A stretch of 64,000 nt of DNA. Source: Neisseria leonii. GTDB lineage: Bacteria; Pseudomonadota; Gammaproteobacteria; Burkholderiales; Neisseriaceae. Under the pieces are notes generated by a model that saw nothing but the letters and a program-made list of their open reading frames with translations, was not told where the DNA came from and did no database searches. The translations under genes were made by a program, and so were the position numbers. Below, piece after piece: positions 9,155 through 20,304 of the stretch. Each line of letters begins with the position of its first letter. The first letter of the stretch is position 1. The stretch is taken from NCBI RefSeq assembly GCF_028776105.2, contig NZ_CP145606.1, forward strand, positions 992,001 through 1,056,000, given 5' to 3'.

Positions 9155-9349
9155 ATGGGAATCCGGCCTGCCTTGGAAAAAACGACGGTTGAAGAAGCGG
9201 TTTCCCAGTTAAACGCTGCCTGTGCAGATATGGCCTGGTGGTACAGCCGGTCGCCGCAAGCCATCGATCATCTGACTTTGGACGATTTTGCTGCCTTTCA
9301 AAAAGAAGCAACCCGCCAAATGAAGGCGGGTTTCAGACAAGGTATTTAG
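9155..9349 (+). CDS. Small ORF resembling phage tail GpE, possible relic
   Basis: The frame encodes about 60 residues. The part DMAWWYSRSPQAIDHLTLD followed by DFAAFQKEA has the spacing of the P2 GpE-type tail protein (aromatic pair, SP, then LTL with an acidic residue and an aromatic). It has no ribosome-binding site, and the frame continues open upstream into the hisD stem-loop without a good start. No other phage gene lies beside it. It is best read as a possible leftover fragment of a prophage; the assignment is weak. Confidence 0.35.
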   Translation: MGIRPALEKTTVEEAVSQLNAACADMAWWYSRSPQAIDHLTLDDFAAFQKEATRQMKAGFRQGI

Positions 9350-9550
9350 TTTGATGCGGCGCGGAATTTGTGCCAAGTGAGCAGCCTGGAAACCGCGCTT
9401 GCGAGCAGAAAGCCTATACCCGCACAGAACGGCGATGCCAGACAGGCGGCGAACATACCGTCTGAAAGCAAATGGCGAAGGCTTCCGCTGAGAAAACCCG
9501 CTGCCTGTTTTCAGACGGCCTATCTGTGATGGTTTGTACGCGGCAAAAGT

Positions 9551-10054
9551 TCAATCCCGCGCGCTGATTTTGTCGGACTGCGCCACCTCGTGCGGATTGA
9601 TGCGCTCCTCGTCTTCCTGCCCCAAACCCACCAGACGGCGCAGGCGGGTCATATAGGCATTCACGTCCAAACCGCGGCCGAACCGCTGCGCTTCCCATAC
9701 CGTTTCGGCCAAAGCCTCAATCATTTCATGCTCGGCCGCCACCCAGTCATCATCGTGGCGTGCGCACAATTGGCGGTGCAGCGCGCGGATACCGGGCGGC
9801 TGGTCGATACCGGCCTGCTCCTGAACCGATAAATGCAGCGACAAATGCAGAAACGGATTTTCTTCACCGTCCTGCGGCGTCCATACCTTATCCAAATAGT
9901 CTTCAACGTGTTCGAGATAATGCGCATATTCCGGATGTGCCTCGATAATCCGCAAAGCCTTCTGCTGCAATGCGTCCAACCCCAAAGGCGCAAAACGCTG
10001 CCGCCAAACCGAGGCAAAAAAACGGCGCACATCGTGCGTATTGACATCGTACAT
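9551..10054 (-). CDS. DUF1841 family protein
   Basis: The 167-residue soluble protein matches the DUF1841 pattern by eye: an N-terminal MYDVNTHDVRRFFASVW, EAHPEYAHYLE, then NPFLHLSLHLSVQEQ and a C-terminal helical part with ETVWEAQRFG. The family occurs widely in beta- and gammaproteobacteria and has no known function. It has no signal peptide or membrane segment. It stands alone, divergent from ssrA and convergent with the his side. Confidence 0.75.
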   Translation of the reverse strand: MYDVNTHDVRRFFASVWRQRFAPLGLDALQQKALRIIEAHPEYAHYLEHVEDYLDKVWTPQDGEENPFLHLSLHLSVQEQAGIDQPPGIRALHRQLCARHDDDWVAAEHEMIEALAETVWEAQRFGRGLDVNAYMTRLRRLVGLGQEDEERINPHEVAQSDKISARD

Positions 10055-10413
10055 GCTGCACTATTCTCCAAAATGGCTTTCCCACCGTGCCGACACGCAG
10101 CATCGGTTGGATAAGCTGTGTTTTCTTACGGGTCTAACCCTTTTCGGGCGGTCAGACGGCTGCGATAAGGGCGATACAGACAAATCGCCATAGTCAGCCG
10201 TCCCTCGATTTTGCCGTTTTAACGGTTTCGGCGCACAATATGTCCTATCTGACGGTCAAGCGGCAATCGGTGCAGACTGCCCCGTTGCCTCAAAGCCGAT
10301 TCAGACGGCCATTATAACAAAGGCCGTCTGAAAACGTTTCCCGCCAACGCCCCGAAACGCGCAAAGCACTATCCCCTTAACCGAGAATCGGCTATAATCT
10401 GCGATTCCTATCT
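10055..10413. other. Spacer between the DUF1841 gene and ssrA
   Basis: No gene is visible. It holds an outward-facing uptake-sequence pair (10300-10310 and 10322-10332) that can form an 11-bp stem, and the ssrA -10 element at its right end. Confidence 0.6.
10393..10398 (+). promoter_or_regulatory. -10 element of ssrA
   Basis: A consensus TATAAT lies 15 bases before the mature 5' end of tmRNA, leaving a short leader to be trimmed by RNase P. The matching -35 region is weak. Confidence 0.6.
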
Positions 10414-10775
10414 GGGGGCGATCTTGGTTTCGACGGGGGTTGCGAAGCAGATGCGGGCATACCGGGGTCTCAGAAGCCCGTTAAACACTGAACGAAAATA
10501 GTCGCAAACGACGAAAACTACGCACTGGCCGCCTAAGGCCTGCCGTTGCAGCAGTTGGTCAATGGGCTGTGTAGCGCAAGCTACCGCAACGTCATTTTAC
10601 ATTGACTGGTTTCCTGTCGGGTTACTTGGCAGGAAATAAGATTTAAGGTAACTGGTTTCCCGAAAGCCTGTTGGTCGGCGCGAGGGAAATAAGATTTCAA
10701 ATAGACGCAACTAAGTATGTAGAACGCTTTGTAGAGGACTTTCGGACGGGGGTTCGATTCCCCCCGCCTCCACCA
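10414..10775 (+). ncRNA. ssrA: tmRNA (transfer-messenger RNA)
   Basis: This 362-base RNA rescues stalled ribosomes. Its 5' end GGGGGCG pairs with CGCCTCC near the 3' end, which closes with ACCA (10772-10775). The T-arm GGGGGTTCGATTCCCCC is intact. The tag reading frame runs 10504-10533 and encodes ANDENYALAA followed by TAA, a standard degradation tag for ClpXP. It has its own TATAAT and a strong terminator, so it is a separate transcription unit. Confidence 0.97.
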
Positions 10776-10797
10776 GAATTTCTACCGGCTTGCCGAT

Positions 10798-10842
10798 AAA
10801 AACCCAACCCCTGAAACGAATTGATTTCAGGGGTTTGGTTTT
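10798..10842 (+). terminator. Intrinsic terminator of ssrA
   Basis: AACCCCTGAAA (10806-10816) pairs with TTTCAGGGGTT (10825-10835) and an outer AAAACC/GGTTTT extends the stem and supplies the U-rich tail. Confidence 0.8.
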
Positions 10843-11028
10843 GCCCTACGCCGTGGCAGCCTCCTCCATCTATCGAGAATATCCGCCTGATCGGCTGCGG
10901 ATATGGCAACTGTGTCAGTTGAGCGGACATAAGCCGGCTATTCTTGCGAATCCGCATTCGCCTTCCGCACCATTTTATTGATGACGGACACGCCGCACCG
11001 GCCGAAAAAATCCGGCTGACAGCAAACA

Positions 11029-11088
11029 GTCAGGCCGTCTGAAAACGGCACTGCGGCTGCATACCCGTGCGTTTTCAGACGGCCTGAC
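11029..11088. terminator. 19-bp DUS-containing hairpin downstream of dsbA
   Basis: An inverted pair of uptake sequences, extended to GTCAGGCCGTCTGAAAACG and its complement (11070-11088), sits 11 bases from the dsbA stop. A T-run (11092-11097) follows on the plus strand. The 11-kb spacer (10776-11099) holds nothing else apparent besides the ssrA terminator. Confidence 0.65.
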
Positions 11089-11099
11089 TCGTTTTTTCT

Positions 11100-11792
11100 T
11101 TAACGGTTGGCCGCTTTGGCTGCCGATGCGCCCAGACTGCGGGGACGGGCTTTGGCTGCCGGTGCCTTCATACCGCGTTCTTTGCGGACTTTGGCAATCA
11201 TTTCATCTACTTTATCCAGATTCTGTTCCCAAGTGCCTTTAAAGCGCATTTGGTATTTGCCGCCCACGATAAAGGTCGGCGTGCTTTCGATATTGTGCTG
11301 CATGGTCAGATCCGCCATCATCTGTGCCTGTGCCGGATTGCTGAAACCGTTATAGGCGGCCGCCAGTTTTTTGCCGTCAAATGCGGTTTGTGCTTCGGCC
11401 CATTTTTTGAACGTATCGGCATCGGCCAGATTGATTTTCTGATTGTACACAGCTTCAAATACCGCTTGGGAGGCCTGCTTCTTCATGCCGGTGCTGTTTA
11501 CGGCGGCGGCAATGCGCGCTAAGCCCATCATATCGGGCGACCATACCACATGAATCGGACGCAGATACGTATCAGAAGCCCAAGTACGTTCCCGTTTGAG
11601 CAGCACAGGGTTCAGATTGTAGCAGTGTACGCAGAAGTAACCGAAAAACTCGGCCACTTCGATTTTTTCGGGATTCTGCTGGGTCATCGGCTTGGCCAGC
11701 ACGACATAATCTTCGCCCTCCACCAAAGCGGCCTGAGCGGGCAGGGCTGCTGCCAGCGCCAATACTGTTGTGAGGATTTTGCTGATTTTCAT
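11100..11792 (-). CDS. dsbA: Periplasmic thiol:disulfide oxidoreductase DsbA
   Basis: The 230-residue protein has a Sec signal (ILTTVLALAAALPAQA) and a DsbA fold that introduces disulfides into exported proteins. The active site is CVHC in FFGYFCVHCYNLNP, the variant typical of neisserial DsbA rather than the CPHC of enteric bacteria. The cis-proline loop is STPTF. The last 25 residues (Lys/Ala/Pro/Arg-rich) extend past the domain. It follows the SPOR gene by 16 bases and is probably co-transcribed with it. Neisseria species carry several DsbA paralogues; which one this is cannot be decided here. Confidence 0.9.
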   Translation of the reverse strand: MKISKILTTVLALAAALPAQAALVEGEDYVVLAKPMTQQNPEKIEVAEFFGYFCVHCYNLNPVLLKRERTWASDTYLRPIHVVWSPDMMGLARIAAAVNSTGMKKQASQAVFEAVYNQKINLADADTFKKWAEAQTAFDGKKLAAAYNGFSNPAQAQMMADLTMQHNIESTPTFIVGGKYQMRFKGTWEQNLDKVDEMIAKVRKERGMKAPAAKARPRSLGASAAKAANR

Positions 11793-11808
11793 GGTTTTTC
11801 CTTATGGC

Positions 11809-12588
11809 TTATTTGGCCTGACGCGCAAAACTGTCGATACCGTTTTGCTGCAATTTCCGTTTGGTCTGTGCAGCCGCTTCGGCATTCAGACGGCCGGTCT
11901 GCACGCGGTACATGGTTTTGCCGTTGACTTCGGCTTTTACCACCGAAGCGCTCACCCCCAACATGGCCAGCTTGGCACGCTGGGTATCGGCCGCACCCTG
12001 ATCGGCATAGGAACCGACCTGCAAAATCACGCGGCCTTGGGTGCTGCCTTCGCGCGGCGTCGCAGGTTGTGCGGATTTGCCCGCCTCACCGTTCAAAGCC
12101 GCCTGGGCTTTCTTGCGCTCGGCCTCTCTGGCACGGGCGGCTTCGCGCGCTTTGTCCACACTGCCGTTGTCCAAAATTTCCTCAGGCGTCGGTTTTGCCT
12201 GATCGCGCTTGGGCTCGGGCTGTTTTTTGGTTTCCTGCGGTTTGGCCGCAGGTTTTCCGTCAGGTTTGGCCGGTGTTTTCGGTATCGGAGCAGGTTTCGG
12301 CTCTTCCGGTTTCGATGCCGGAGGCGGCTCGGCCGGTGTCCCGTCGATCACGATTTCGGAAGCCGCACCGGTATCGGGAAGGACATCGGAAGCGGGGGAA
12401 CTGCCTGGCGCAGTCGGCGGGGTCAGCACTTCGGTTGGCGGAGCCTCGCGCCGGATTTCCGGTTCTTTAAAATCGGTTCGGCGGTTTTGATTCAAAAAGA
12501 AAACCAAAGCGGCAATAATCAACGTAGCCAAAAGCAAGCCGAGAACAAAACCCGAAATGCCTTTGCCGTCTTGTTTGTGTCGGTTCAT
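11809..12588 (-). CDS. SPOR-domain membrane protein (FtsN-like)
   Basis: The 259-residue protein has a short cytoplasmic N-terminus, one membrane helix (GFVLGLLLATLIIAALVFFL, about 13-32), a long Pro/Glu/Lys/Ala-rich periplasmic linker and a C-terminal SPOR domain (about 185-259; VILQVGSYADQGAADTQRA, then MYRVQTGRL). SPOR domains bind denuded peptidoglycan at the septum, so a role in division or envelope remodelling is likely. The layout is that of FtsN, but the essential FtsN segment cannot be recognised by eye. ATG 12588 (MNRHKQDG) is chosen over a longer frame because it gives the expected topology. Confidence 0.8.
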   Translation of the reverse strand: MNRHKQDGKGISGFVLGLLLATLIIAALVFFLNQNRRTDFKEPEIRREAPPTEVLTPPTAPGSSPASDVLPDTGAASEIVIDGTPAEPPPASKPEEPKPAPIPKTPAKPDGKPAAKPQETKKQPEPKRDQAKPTPEEILDNGSVDKAREAARAREAERKKAQAALNGEAGKSAQPATPREGSTQGRVILQVGSYADQGAADTQRAKLAMLGVSASVVKAEVNGKTMYRVQTGRLNAEAAAQTKRKLQQNGIDSFARQAK

Positions 12589-12714
12589 CGGAGAGTACCT
12601 TGTATCAATAGGAAAAGGCCGTCTGAAAAATACCGCTGCATGGCTGCGGACCAGAAGCACGACCCTGAACAGCCCGGCATTCTAACAAAAAAACTGTGCG
12701 GACGCGCTGTCCCT

Positions 12715-14205
<1,491 letters not shown>

Positions 14206-14251
14206 GTTTCTTCCTCTCGTTATTTTTATTTTGTGCGGCGGATCCGCAGTT

Positions 14252-14530
14252 TTATGCCCCGTCCGTCCCTGCCGCCGTATCCGCTGCGGCCTGCTGCGGG
14301 CCGGCAGCTTCGATTTTGGCCAGGCGTGCTTCCAGCTCGGCCAGTTTGGTGCGGGTTTTAATCAAAACCTGCTGCTGGATGTCGAATTCTTCGCGCGTGA
14401 CCAAATCCATGCGGGTAAATGCGCTGCCCAACATGGCTTTCACATTTTTCTCCACGTCTTTGGCCGGGCTGTTGGCCATGGCGTCGCCGATTTTGGCACT
14501 GACTTCTTCAAACAGTTTTTTACCGATCAT
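14252..14530 (-). CDS. ubiK: Ubiquinone biosynthesis accessory factor UbiK
   Basis: The 92-residue protein matches the YqiC/BMFP family: an N-terminal amphipathic part (MIGKKLFEEVSAKIGDAM), then a coiled coil (REEFDIQQQVLIKTRTKLAE followed by LEARLAKIE). UbiK helps the UbiJ-centred complex of aerobic ubiquinone synthesis and binds lipids. The tail is Ala/Gly-rich. ATG 14530 is used; a longer frame to 14566 adds residues foreign to the family. Confidence 0.85.
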   Translation of the reverse strand: MIGKKLFEEVSAKIGDAMANSPAKDVEKNVKAMLGSAFTRMDLVTREEFDIQQQVLIKTRTKLAELEARLAKIEAAGPQQAAADTAAGTDGA

Positions 14531-14629
14531 GTTTATTGTTCCCGTAAATATCGATGCAGGCTGCAAAACGGCATTGTAGCCAAAAAAACTCAGGCCGTCT
14601 GAAAAATCCCGCCCCCGCCGGAATCTTTT

Positions 14630-15301
14630 TCACACCCGATCGGGCAGCCGCCAGTCGATGGCCGCCATCCCATGCCCGTGCAAATAAGCATTGGCGCGCG
14701 AAAACGGCCGGCTGCCGAAAAAACCCCGATAAGCCGACAGCGGCGAGGGGTGTGCCGAAGTCAGCACCAGATGGCGGGAACGGTCGATAAACGCGCCTTT
14801 CTTCTGTGCGTGGCTGCCCCATAACATAAACACCAAATGCTCGCGCTCCTCTGCCAAACGGCGGATAACCAGATCGGTAAACCGTGTCCAACCCAAATCG
14901 GCATGGGAATGCGCCTGCCCCGCCCGCACCGTCAGCACCGTATTGAGCAGCAGTACCCCCTGCTGTGCCCAGCTTTGCAGAAAACCGTGCGCCGGCACGG
15001 TAAAACCATCAATATCGTCTGCCAGCTCTTTGTAGATATTCAGCAGAGAAGGCGGAATCTGCACCCCCGGCCGCACCGAAAACGCCAAGCCGTGCGCCTG
15101 CCCCTCACCGTGATACGGATCCTGCCCCAGTATCACGACTTTGACCTGCGAGAACTCAACCGCCCGAAAAGCATTAAATACATCGGCAGCCGGCGGATAG
15201 ATACGGATACCCTGCTGCCGCTCGCGGCGTACCGTGTCCAAAATCTGCCGGAAATACAGCTGTTCCTTTTCCGCCCCGAGGGCTTCCCGCCATGTCTGCA
15301 T
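14630..15301 (-). CDS. ung: Uracil-DNA glycosylase
   Basis: This 223-residue family-1 enzyme excises uracil from DNA. The water-activating loop [18 protein letters not shown] holds the catalytic aspartate, and the minor-groove loop is [21 protein letters not shown] 15301 begins [12 protein letters not shown] and is preceded by a purine-rich GGAAAAAAG. An extra nine-codon extension upstream has no family support. Confidence 0.95.
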   Translation of the reverse strand: MQTWREALGAEKEQLYFRQILDTVRRERQQGIRIYPPAADVFNAFRAVEFSQVKVVILGQDPYHGEGQAHGLAFSVRPGVQIPPSLLNIYKELADDIDGFTVPAHGFLQSWAQQGVLLLNTVLTVRAGQAHSHADLGWTRFTDLVIRRLAEEREHLVFMLWGSHAQKKGAFIDRSRHLVLTSAHPSPLSAYRGFFGSRPFSRANAYLHGHGMAAIDWRLPDRV

Positions 15302-15652
15302 ATTTCTTTTTTCCTTCCGGCCGCACAACGGCGTGCGGCATATTTTTCTCTTTACCGAATTAAACGGCTACTTTCCCGCCAAAACAAGATTTAACATTTA
15401 ATTTAAAAATAAAATTCTGATTATTGATTATTTTTGGAATTTTATTGCTAAATAACGGCTTTTTTAATGATTTTTAACCTGAGCTGTTTATGCATCCCGT
15501 ATTTTTTGTTAGGGTAAACAGACCGCAGGGCTGCAAACACATCAAAACGCTATCAATATTTCTGAAAAGGCCGTCTGAATATATCAAACTGCTGCATTTC
15601 AGACGGCCTGTTCCGGCTCTGCATTCAACGATGATTTGGAAAGGAAGTATTC
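15302..15652. other. AT-rich divergent spacer between ung and the BCCT gene
   Basis: These 351 bases are notably AT-rich at 15360-15480 and hold no gene. The part near the transporter has an inverted uptake-sequence pair (15568-15579 and 15598-15609) in what would be its leader. Confidence 0.6.
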
Positions 15653-17629
15653 ATGAACCGAAAAGCCCTGCCGGGCAGTAACAGCGGGCTGAATCCGCCC
15701 GTGTTCTATATTTCGGCCGGCATTATCCTGCTGATCAGCCTGTTTGCCGTGCTGCTGCCCGAAGTTGCCGACCAGACATTCAAAGCCGTTCAGGCGGCCA
15801 TTGTGGAAAATGCCAGCTGGTATTACGTCCTGACCGTCGCCATTATCCTGCTTTTTGCCGTGTATTTGGGTATGTCGCGTCTGGGCAACATCAAACTGGG
15901 GCCGGATCATGCCAAACCCGATTACAGCAATTTTTCCTGGTTTGCCATGCTGTTTTCCGCCGGCATGGGCATCGGTCTGATGTTTTTCGGCGTGGCCGAG
16001 CCGGTCATGCACTTTCTGACTCCGCCGCTGGGCGAAGGCGGCACGGTGGCTGCCGCACGCGAAGCCATGCGCCTGACTTTTTTCCATTGGGGGCTGCACG
16101 CTTGGAGCGTTTATGCTGTCGTCGCGCTGATTCTGGCTTTTTTTGCCTACCGCCACAACCTGCCGCTGACTCTGCGTTCGGCACTGTATCCCTTAATCGG
16201 CGATAAAATCTACGGCCCCATCGGCCATGCCGTCGATATTTTCGCCGTGGTCGGCACCCTGTTCGGTCTGGCTACCTCATTGGGCTACGGTGCATTGCAG
16301 GTCAATACCGGTCTGAACCATCTGTTTCCCGTCATTCCTGTCGGCACGGTCAGCCAAGTGGTGCTGATTGCCGTCATCTGCGCCCTGGCCACCGTATCCG
16401 TGGCTTCGGGCTTGGATAAAGGCGTGAAGTTCCTGTCCGAGCTCAATATGGGCATGGCGGTGGTACTGCTGCTGTTTGTCCTGCTGGCCGGTTCCACCGT
16501 CTTTCTGCTTCAAGCGTTTGTACAAAACGTCGGCTATTATCTGTCAAACATTGTCAGCATGACATTCAACCTGTATGCCTACCAGAAAACCGACTGGTTT
16601 GGCGGTTGGACCATTCTCTATTGGGGCTGGTGGATCAGTTGGGCTCCGTTTGTCGGCCTGTTTATCGCCCGCGTTTCGCGCGGCCGCACCATCCGTGAAT
16701 TTGTTCTCGGCGTACTGTTCGTTCCCGCCGGTTTTACATTCTTCTGGATGACGGTATTCGGCAATTCCGCCATCGATATGATTTTCAACCAAGGCATCAC
16801 ATCACTGTCCGATGTCATTTCGGCCGACGTTTCGCTCGCACTGTTCGCCTTTTTGGAGCAACTGCCGTTTTCCACCGTCTTTATCTACATCGGTTTGGCG
16901 ATGATTGTGGTGTTTTTCATTACCTCGGCCGATTCCGGCGCATTGGTGATGGATATGCTCTGTGCCTACGGGAAAGGCAGCAAAGGCCTGCGCTACCGTG
17001 TATTCTGGTCGGCCGGTGCGGGTGTCGTGGCCGTGGCACTGCTGCTGGCCGGGGGACTGGGCGCACTGCAAACCATGGCGATTGCCAGCGCACTGCCGTT
17101 TGTTACCGTTTTGATGATTGCCATGTACGGCCTGTTTAAAGCCCTCCGCATCGATGCGCAGAAACAGGAAATCCTCCAACAAAACCTCACTACCCCCCTG
17201 CCTGCACAGGGCAGCGGTGCTTGGCGCGAGCGCTTGCAGCTGATTATGGATTTTCCGAACCGGAAAACCGTGAGCCGCTTTGTCGACACCACCGTCAAAC
17301 AGGCGTGCGAAGAAGTCGCTGCCGAACTGGGCCAGACCGGCGTCCGTGCCGAAGTCGCCCAACCCGAAGCAGGTTGGGTAACCCTGACTATCCACCATGG
17401 CGAGGAAATCGACTTTGTTTATCAGGTTTTCACCGCCAAACATATCCAGCCGGCATTCGTACAGGCAGACAATCCTGCCTCCGAAGATCAGGAATATTAC
17501 CGCGCCGAGGTGCATCTGCGCGAAGGCGGTCAGGATTACGACATCATGGGTTGGAGCAAAGAAGGTGTCATCAACGACATAGTCAGCCAATATCACCGCC
17601 ATATGCACTTTCTGCACCAATTGCGCTGA
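15653..17629 (+). CDS. betT: BCCT-family choline/betaine transporter (BetT-type)
   Basis: The 658-residue membrane protein has about twelve helices. GMGIGLMFFGVAEP and the tryptophan-rich WTILYWGWWISWAPFVGLFIARVSRGRTIREF are classic BCCT signatures for trimethylammonium substrates. A long C-terminal cytoplasmic tail (about 520-658) is typical of BetT, where it takes part in osmotic control, unlike shorter BCCT members. A purine-rich GGAAAGGAAG precedes ATG 15653. Import of choline or glycine betaine for osmoprotection is likely; no betaine-synthesis genes are adjacent, so the exact substrate is open. Confidence 0.88.
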   Translation: MNRKALPGSNSGLNPPVFYISAGIILLISLFAVLLPEVADQTFKAVQAAIVENASWYYVLTVAIILLFAVYLGMSRLGNIKLGPDHAKPDYSNFSWFAMLFSAGMGIGLMFFGVAEPVMHFLTPPLGEGGTVAAAREAMRLTFFHWGLHAWSVYAVVALILAFFAYRHNLPLTLRSALYPLIGDKIYGPIGHAVDIFAVVGTLFGLATSLGYGALQVNTGLNHLFPVIPVGTVSQVVLIAVICALATVSVASGLDKGVKFLSELNMGMAVVLLLFVLLAGSTVFLLQAFVQNVGYYLSNIVSMTFNLYAYQKTDWFGGWTILYWGWWISWAPFVGLFIARVSRGRTIREFVLGVLFVPAGFTFFWMTVFGNSAIDMIFNQGITSLSDVISADVSLALFAFLEQLPFSTVFIYIGLAMIVVFFITSADSGALVMDMLCAYGKGSKGLRYRVFWSAGAGVVAVALLLAGGLGALQTMAIASALPFVTVLMIAMYGLFKALRIDAQKQEILQQNLTTPLPAQGSGAWRERLQLIMDFPNRKTVSRFVDTTVKQACEEVAAELGQTGVRAEVAQPEAGWVTLTIHHGEEIDFVYQVFTAKHIQPAFVQADNPASEDQEYYRAEVHLREGGQDYDIMGWSKEGVINDIVSQYHRHMHFLHQLR

Positions 17630-17652
17630 AACGGCTTTCTACCCCCTGCCGG

Positions 17653-17682
17653 ACACCGGAAGCACCCGCTTCCGGTGTTTTT
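17653..17682 (+). terminator. Intrinsic terminator after the BCCT gene
   Basis: ACACCGGAAGC and GCTTCCGGTGT form an 11-bp perfect stem with loop ACCC, followed by TTTT. Confidence 0.85.
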
Positions 17683-17745
17683 ACAGGTCGGCACGATACG
17701 GCCAAATCGGCTAAAATCACACTACCCGATTACTTCCCCGATATA

Positions 17746-18759
17746 ATGAGCAAACAAATTCTGATTATTTCCCCCAGCTGGATCGGCGACTGCGTGATGA
17801 CCCAGCCGCTCTACCGCCGTCTGCACGAATTACATCCCGGCTGCGCGGTAGATGTCTTTGCCCCGAAATGGTCGATGGCCGTCTTCGAGCGTATGCCGCA
17901 AGTACGCCGCGTGCTGGAAAATCCGTTCGGACACGGCGCACTGGAATGGAAACGGCGCTGGCAGTGCGGACGGGAATTGGGCAAAAGCGGCTACGATCAG
18001 GTCATCGTCCTGCCCGGATCATTCAAATCGGCACTGATTGCCCGTGCCGGCGGCATCAGGCAGCGCACGGGCTATGTCGGCGAAATGCGTTATCCCCTGC
18101 TCAACGACATCCGCAAACTCGACAAAACCGCACTGCCCCTGATGGTGGACCGCTACACCGCACTGGCCTATCCCCCCAACGGCTTCAACGGTACTTCCGA
18201 TTATCCCTCCCTGCACGTTCATGCGGCCGACGCCGCAGCGGCCTGTGCCAAACACGGCTTAAACCGCGACCGCCCGATTGCCGCCTTCTGCCCCGGTGCG
18301 GAATACGGCCCGGCCAAACGCTGGCCTGCCCGTCATTTTGCCGGACTGGCAAAACTGTATACCGCCCAAGGCTATCAGATCTGGCTGTTCGGCTCGCAAA
18401 AAGATTTTGCCGCTGCCGACACCATCAACCGCCTTTCAGACGGCCTGTGTGTCAATCTGTGCGGCCAAACCAGCTTGGCCGAAGCCATCGATCTCCTGTC
18501 GCTGGCCGAAACCGTTGTCTGCAACGACAGCGGGCTGATGCACCTGGCTGCCGCCCTCGGCTGCCGTGTGGTGGCCGTTTACGGTTCTTCCAGTCCGCAC
18601 CACACCCCCCCCCTGAGCAGCCGCGCCGACATCGTCAGCCTGAACCTGCCGTGCAGCCCCTGTTTCAAACGCGAATGCCCGCTCGGGCATACCGCCTGCC
18701 TGAACGACATCACGCCGCAAACTGTCTGGCAGTATGCCCGCCCGCAACACGGCGGCTGA
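17746..18759 (+). CDS. waaF: ADP-heptose:LPS heptosyltransferase II
   Basis: The 337-residue family 9 glycosyltransferase adds the second heptose to the LOS inner core. The N-terminus [22 protein letters not shown] and the motifs [14 protein letters not shown] and [23 protein letters not shown] are those of WaaF. The start codon overlaps a TATAAT hexamer (17742-17747) and has no recognisable Shine-Dalgarno sequence. The gene follows a terminator, so it has its own promoter. An internal uptake sequence encodes RLSDGLC. Confidence 0.92.
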   Translation: MSKQILIISPSWIGDCVMTQPLYRRLHELHPGCAVDVFAPKWSMAVFERMPQVRRVLENPFGHGALEWKRRWQCGRELGKSGYDQVIVLPGSFKSALIARAGGIRQRTGYVGEMRYPLLNDIRKLDKTALPLMVDRYTALAYPPNGFNGTSDYPSLHVHAADAAAACAKHGLNRDRPIAAFCPGAEYGPAKRWPARHFAGLAKLYTAQGYQIWLFGSQKDFAAADTINRLSDGLCVNLCGQTSLAEAIDLLSLAETVVCNDSGLMHLAAALGCRVVAVYGSSSPHHTPPLSSRADIVSLNLPCSPCFKRECPLGHTACLNDITPQTVWQYARPQHGG

Positions 18760-18775
18760 CCCGGTGCTGCCGCGC

Positions 18776-18784
18776 TGCTATAAT
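18776..18784 (+). promoter_or_regulatory. Extended -10 promoter before aroA
   Basis: TGCTATAAT is a full extended -10, 17 bases after the waaF stop and about 110 bases before the aroA ATG. Confidence 0.55.
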
Positions 18785-18893
18785 CCAACGCAATTTGCCA
18801 TCAAACCATCTGCCGGAAATACAGAAAACCGCAAGAAAAATCCGCTTAAACAACCATCTGCCGCATTTCATGCCACTGCGGCCGGAGCCTGCC

Positions 18894-20189
18894 ATGACCG
18901 ACTTTATCCGCCTCGATGCACGCACGCTGCACGCTTCCACCATCAGCCTGCCCGGTTCGAAAAGCATCAGCAACCGCACCCTGCTGCTGGCCGCGCTGTC
19001 CGACAACAGCTGTGAAATTTCCTCGCTGCTCAAATCGGACGACACCGACCGCATGATTGAAGCCCTGATTACCTTGGGCGTGCAGATGGAATTTTCCGGA
19101 GAAGGCCGTCTGAAAGTCCACGGTTGCGGCGGCCGTTTTCCCAATCCGCACAGTGATTTGTTTCTCGGCAATGCAGGAACGGCCTTCCGCCCGCTGACAG
19201 CCGTTCTGGCTGTTTTGGGCGGCAGCCACCATCTGCACGGGGTACCGCGTATGCACGAGCGGCCGATCGGCGATTTGGTCGATGCCCTGCGCCATGCGGG
19301 CTGCCGTATCGATTATTTGGGCAACCCCGGCTACCCGCCGCTGCAAATCGGCAGCCACAGCGGCAGCGGTGCGCGCACGATTCCGGTCAAAGGCAATGTA
19401 TCCAGCCAATTTCTGACCGCCCTCCTGATGGCTTTGCCGCTGACGGGCGAGGCCTGTGAGATTCATGTCGAAGGCGAACTGATTTCCAAGCCCTATATCG
19501 ACATCACGCTCAATCTGATGGCGAAATTCGGCGTGCCGGTGGAAAACGAGCGGTATCAAATTTTCCGCCTGCCCGCGCACGCGCGCTACCATGCGCCCGA
19601 AAAACTGGCGGTAGAAGGCGATGCGTCCAGCGCGTCTTACTTTCTCGCGGCGGGGCTGCTGGCCGCCACGCCCGTGCGCGTAACCGGTTTGGGCAGAAAC
19701 GCGATTCAGGGCGACGTGGCTTTTGCGCACGAATTGGAAAAAATCGGTGCCGATGTGGTGTGGGGCGACGATTTCATCGAAGTGGGCCGCTGCCCCGGGC
19801 AAAAAATCCTGCCTTTCGATTTGGACGCCAACCATATTCCCGATGCGGCGATGACGCTGGCCGTGGTCGCGCTGGCTGCCGGCGCACCCTGCACGCTGCG
19901 CAATATCGGCTCCTGGCGGGTGAAAGAAACCGACCGCATCGCCGCAATGGCGGCCGAGTTGCGCAAAGTGGGCGCGTTGGTGGAAGAAGAAGCCGAGGCC
20001 ATACACATTACGCCGCCTGCCGCGCTGATTGCCGATGCGCGCATCGATACATACGACGACCACCGCATCGCCATGTGTTTTTCGCTGGTTTCCCTGCTGG
20101 GCGTACCCGTCGTCATCAATGACCCGAAATGCACGCACAAAACTTTCCCGACCTATTTCGATGTATTCGAATCCATGACAAAACGCTGA
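18894..20189 (+). CDS. aroA: 3-phosphoshikimate 1-carboxyvinyltransferase (EPSP synthase)
   Basis: The 431-residue enzyme transfers the enolpyruvyl group from PEP to shikimate 3-phosphate in the chorismate pathway. Both family signatures are seen: [17 protein letters not shown] near the start and [12 protein letters not shown] at about 90; the lysine-containing end [11 protein letters not shown] is also intact. The open frame runs far upstream through waaF, but ATG 18894 (MTDFIRLDA, after GGAG) is the family start. Confidence 0.95.
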   Translation: MTDFIRLDARTLHASTISLPGSKSISNRTLLLAALSDNSCEISSLLKSDDTDRMIEALITLGVQMEFSGEGRLKVHGCGGRFPNPHSDLFLGNAGTAFRPLTAVLAVLGGSHHLHGVPRMHERPIGDLVDALRHAGCRIDYLGNPGYPPLQIGSHSGSGARTIPVKGNVSSQFLTALLMALPLTGEACEIHVEGELISKPYIDITLNLMAKFGVPVENERYQIFRLPAHARYHAPEKLAVEGDASSASYFLAAGLLAATPVRVTGLGRNAIQGDVAFAHELEKIGADVVWGDDFIEVGRCPGQKILPFDLDANHIPDAAMTLAVVALAAGAPCTLRNIGSWRVKETDRIAAMAAELRKVGALVEEEAEAIHITPPAALIADARIDTYDDHRIAMCFSLVSLLGVPVVINDPKCTHKTFPTYFDVFESMTKR

Positions 20190-20264
20190 ACTACCGCCGT
20201 CAGGCCGTCTGAAAACACCGGCCGCCCCCACACAGTAATACAGACACCTGTCCCGCAAGCAGAC

Positions 20265-20286
20265 AGCCCGGCTTTCGCCGGGCTTT
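20265..20286 (+). terminator. Terminator after aroA
   Basis: AGCCCGGC/GCCGGGCT with a four-base loop and a short T-run lies between the convergent aroA and formamidase genes. Confidence 0.7.
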
Positions 20287-20304
20287 GAATAGAATGCCGC
20301 GTCT

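Noticed and set aside
9410..9480. Minus-strand 36-codon hydrophobic frame starting MFAACLASPFCAG
   Set aside because: Too short, no ribosome-binding site, and its start lies inside an uptake-sequence variant. Mentioned only as a possible relic.
10776..11028. Island integration at the 3' end of ssrA
   Set aside because: The tmRNA end is intact, its terminator follows directly, and no integrase or duplicate of the 3' end is seen in the window.
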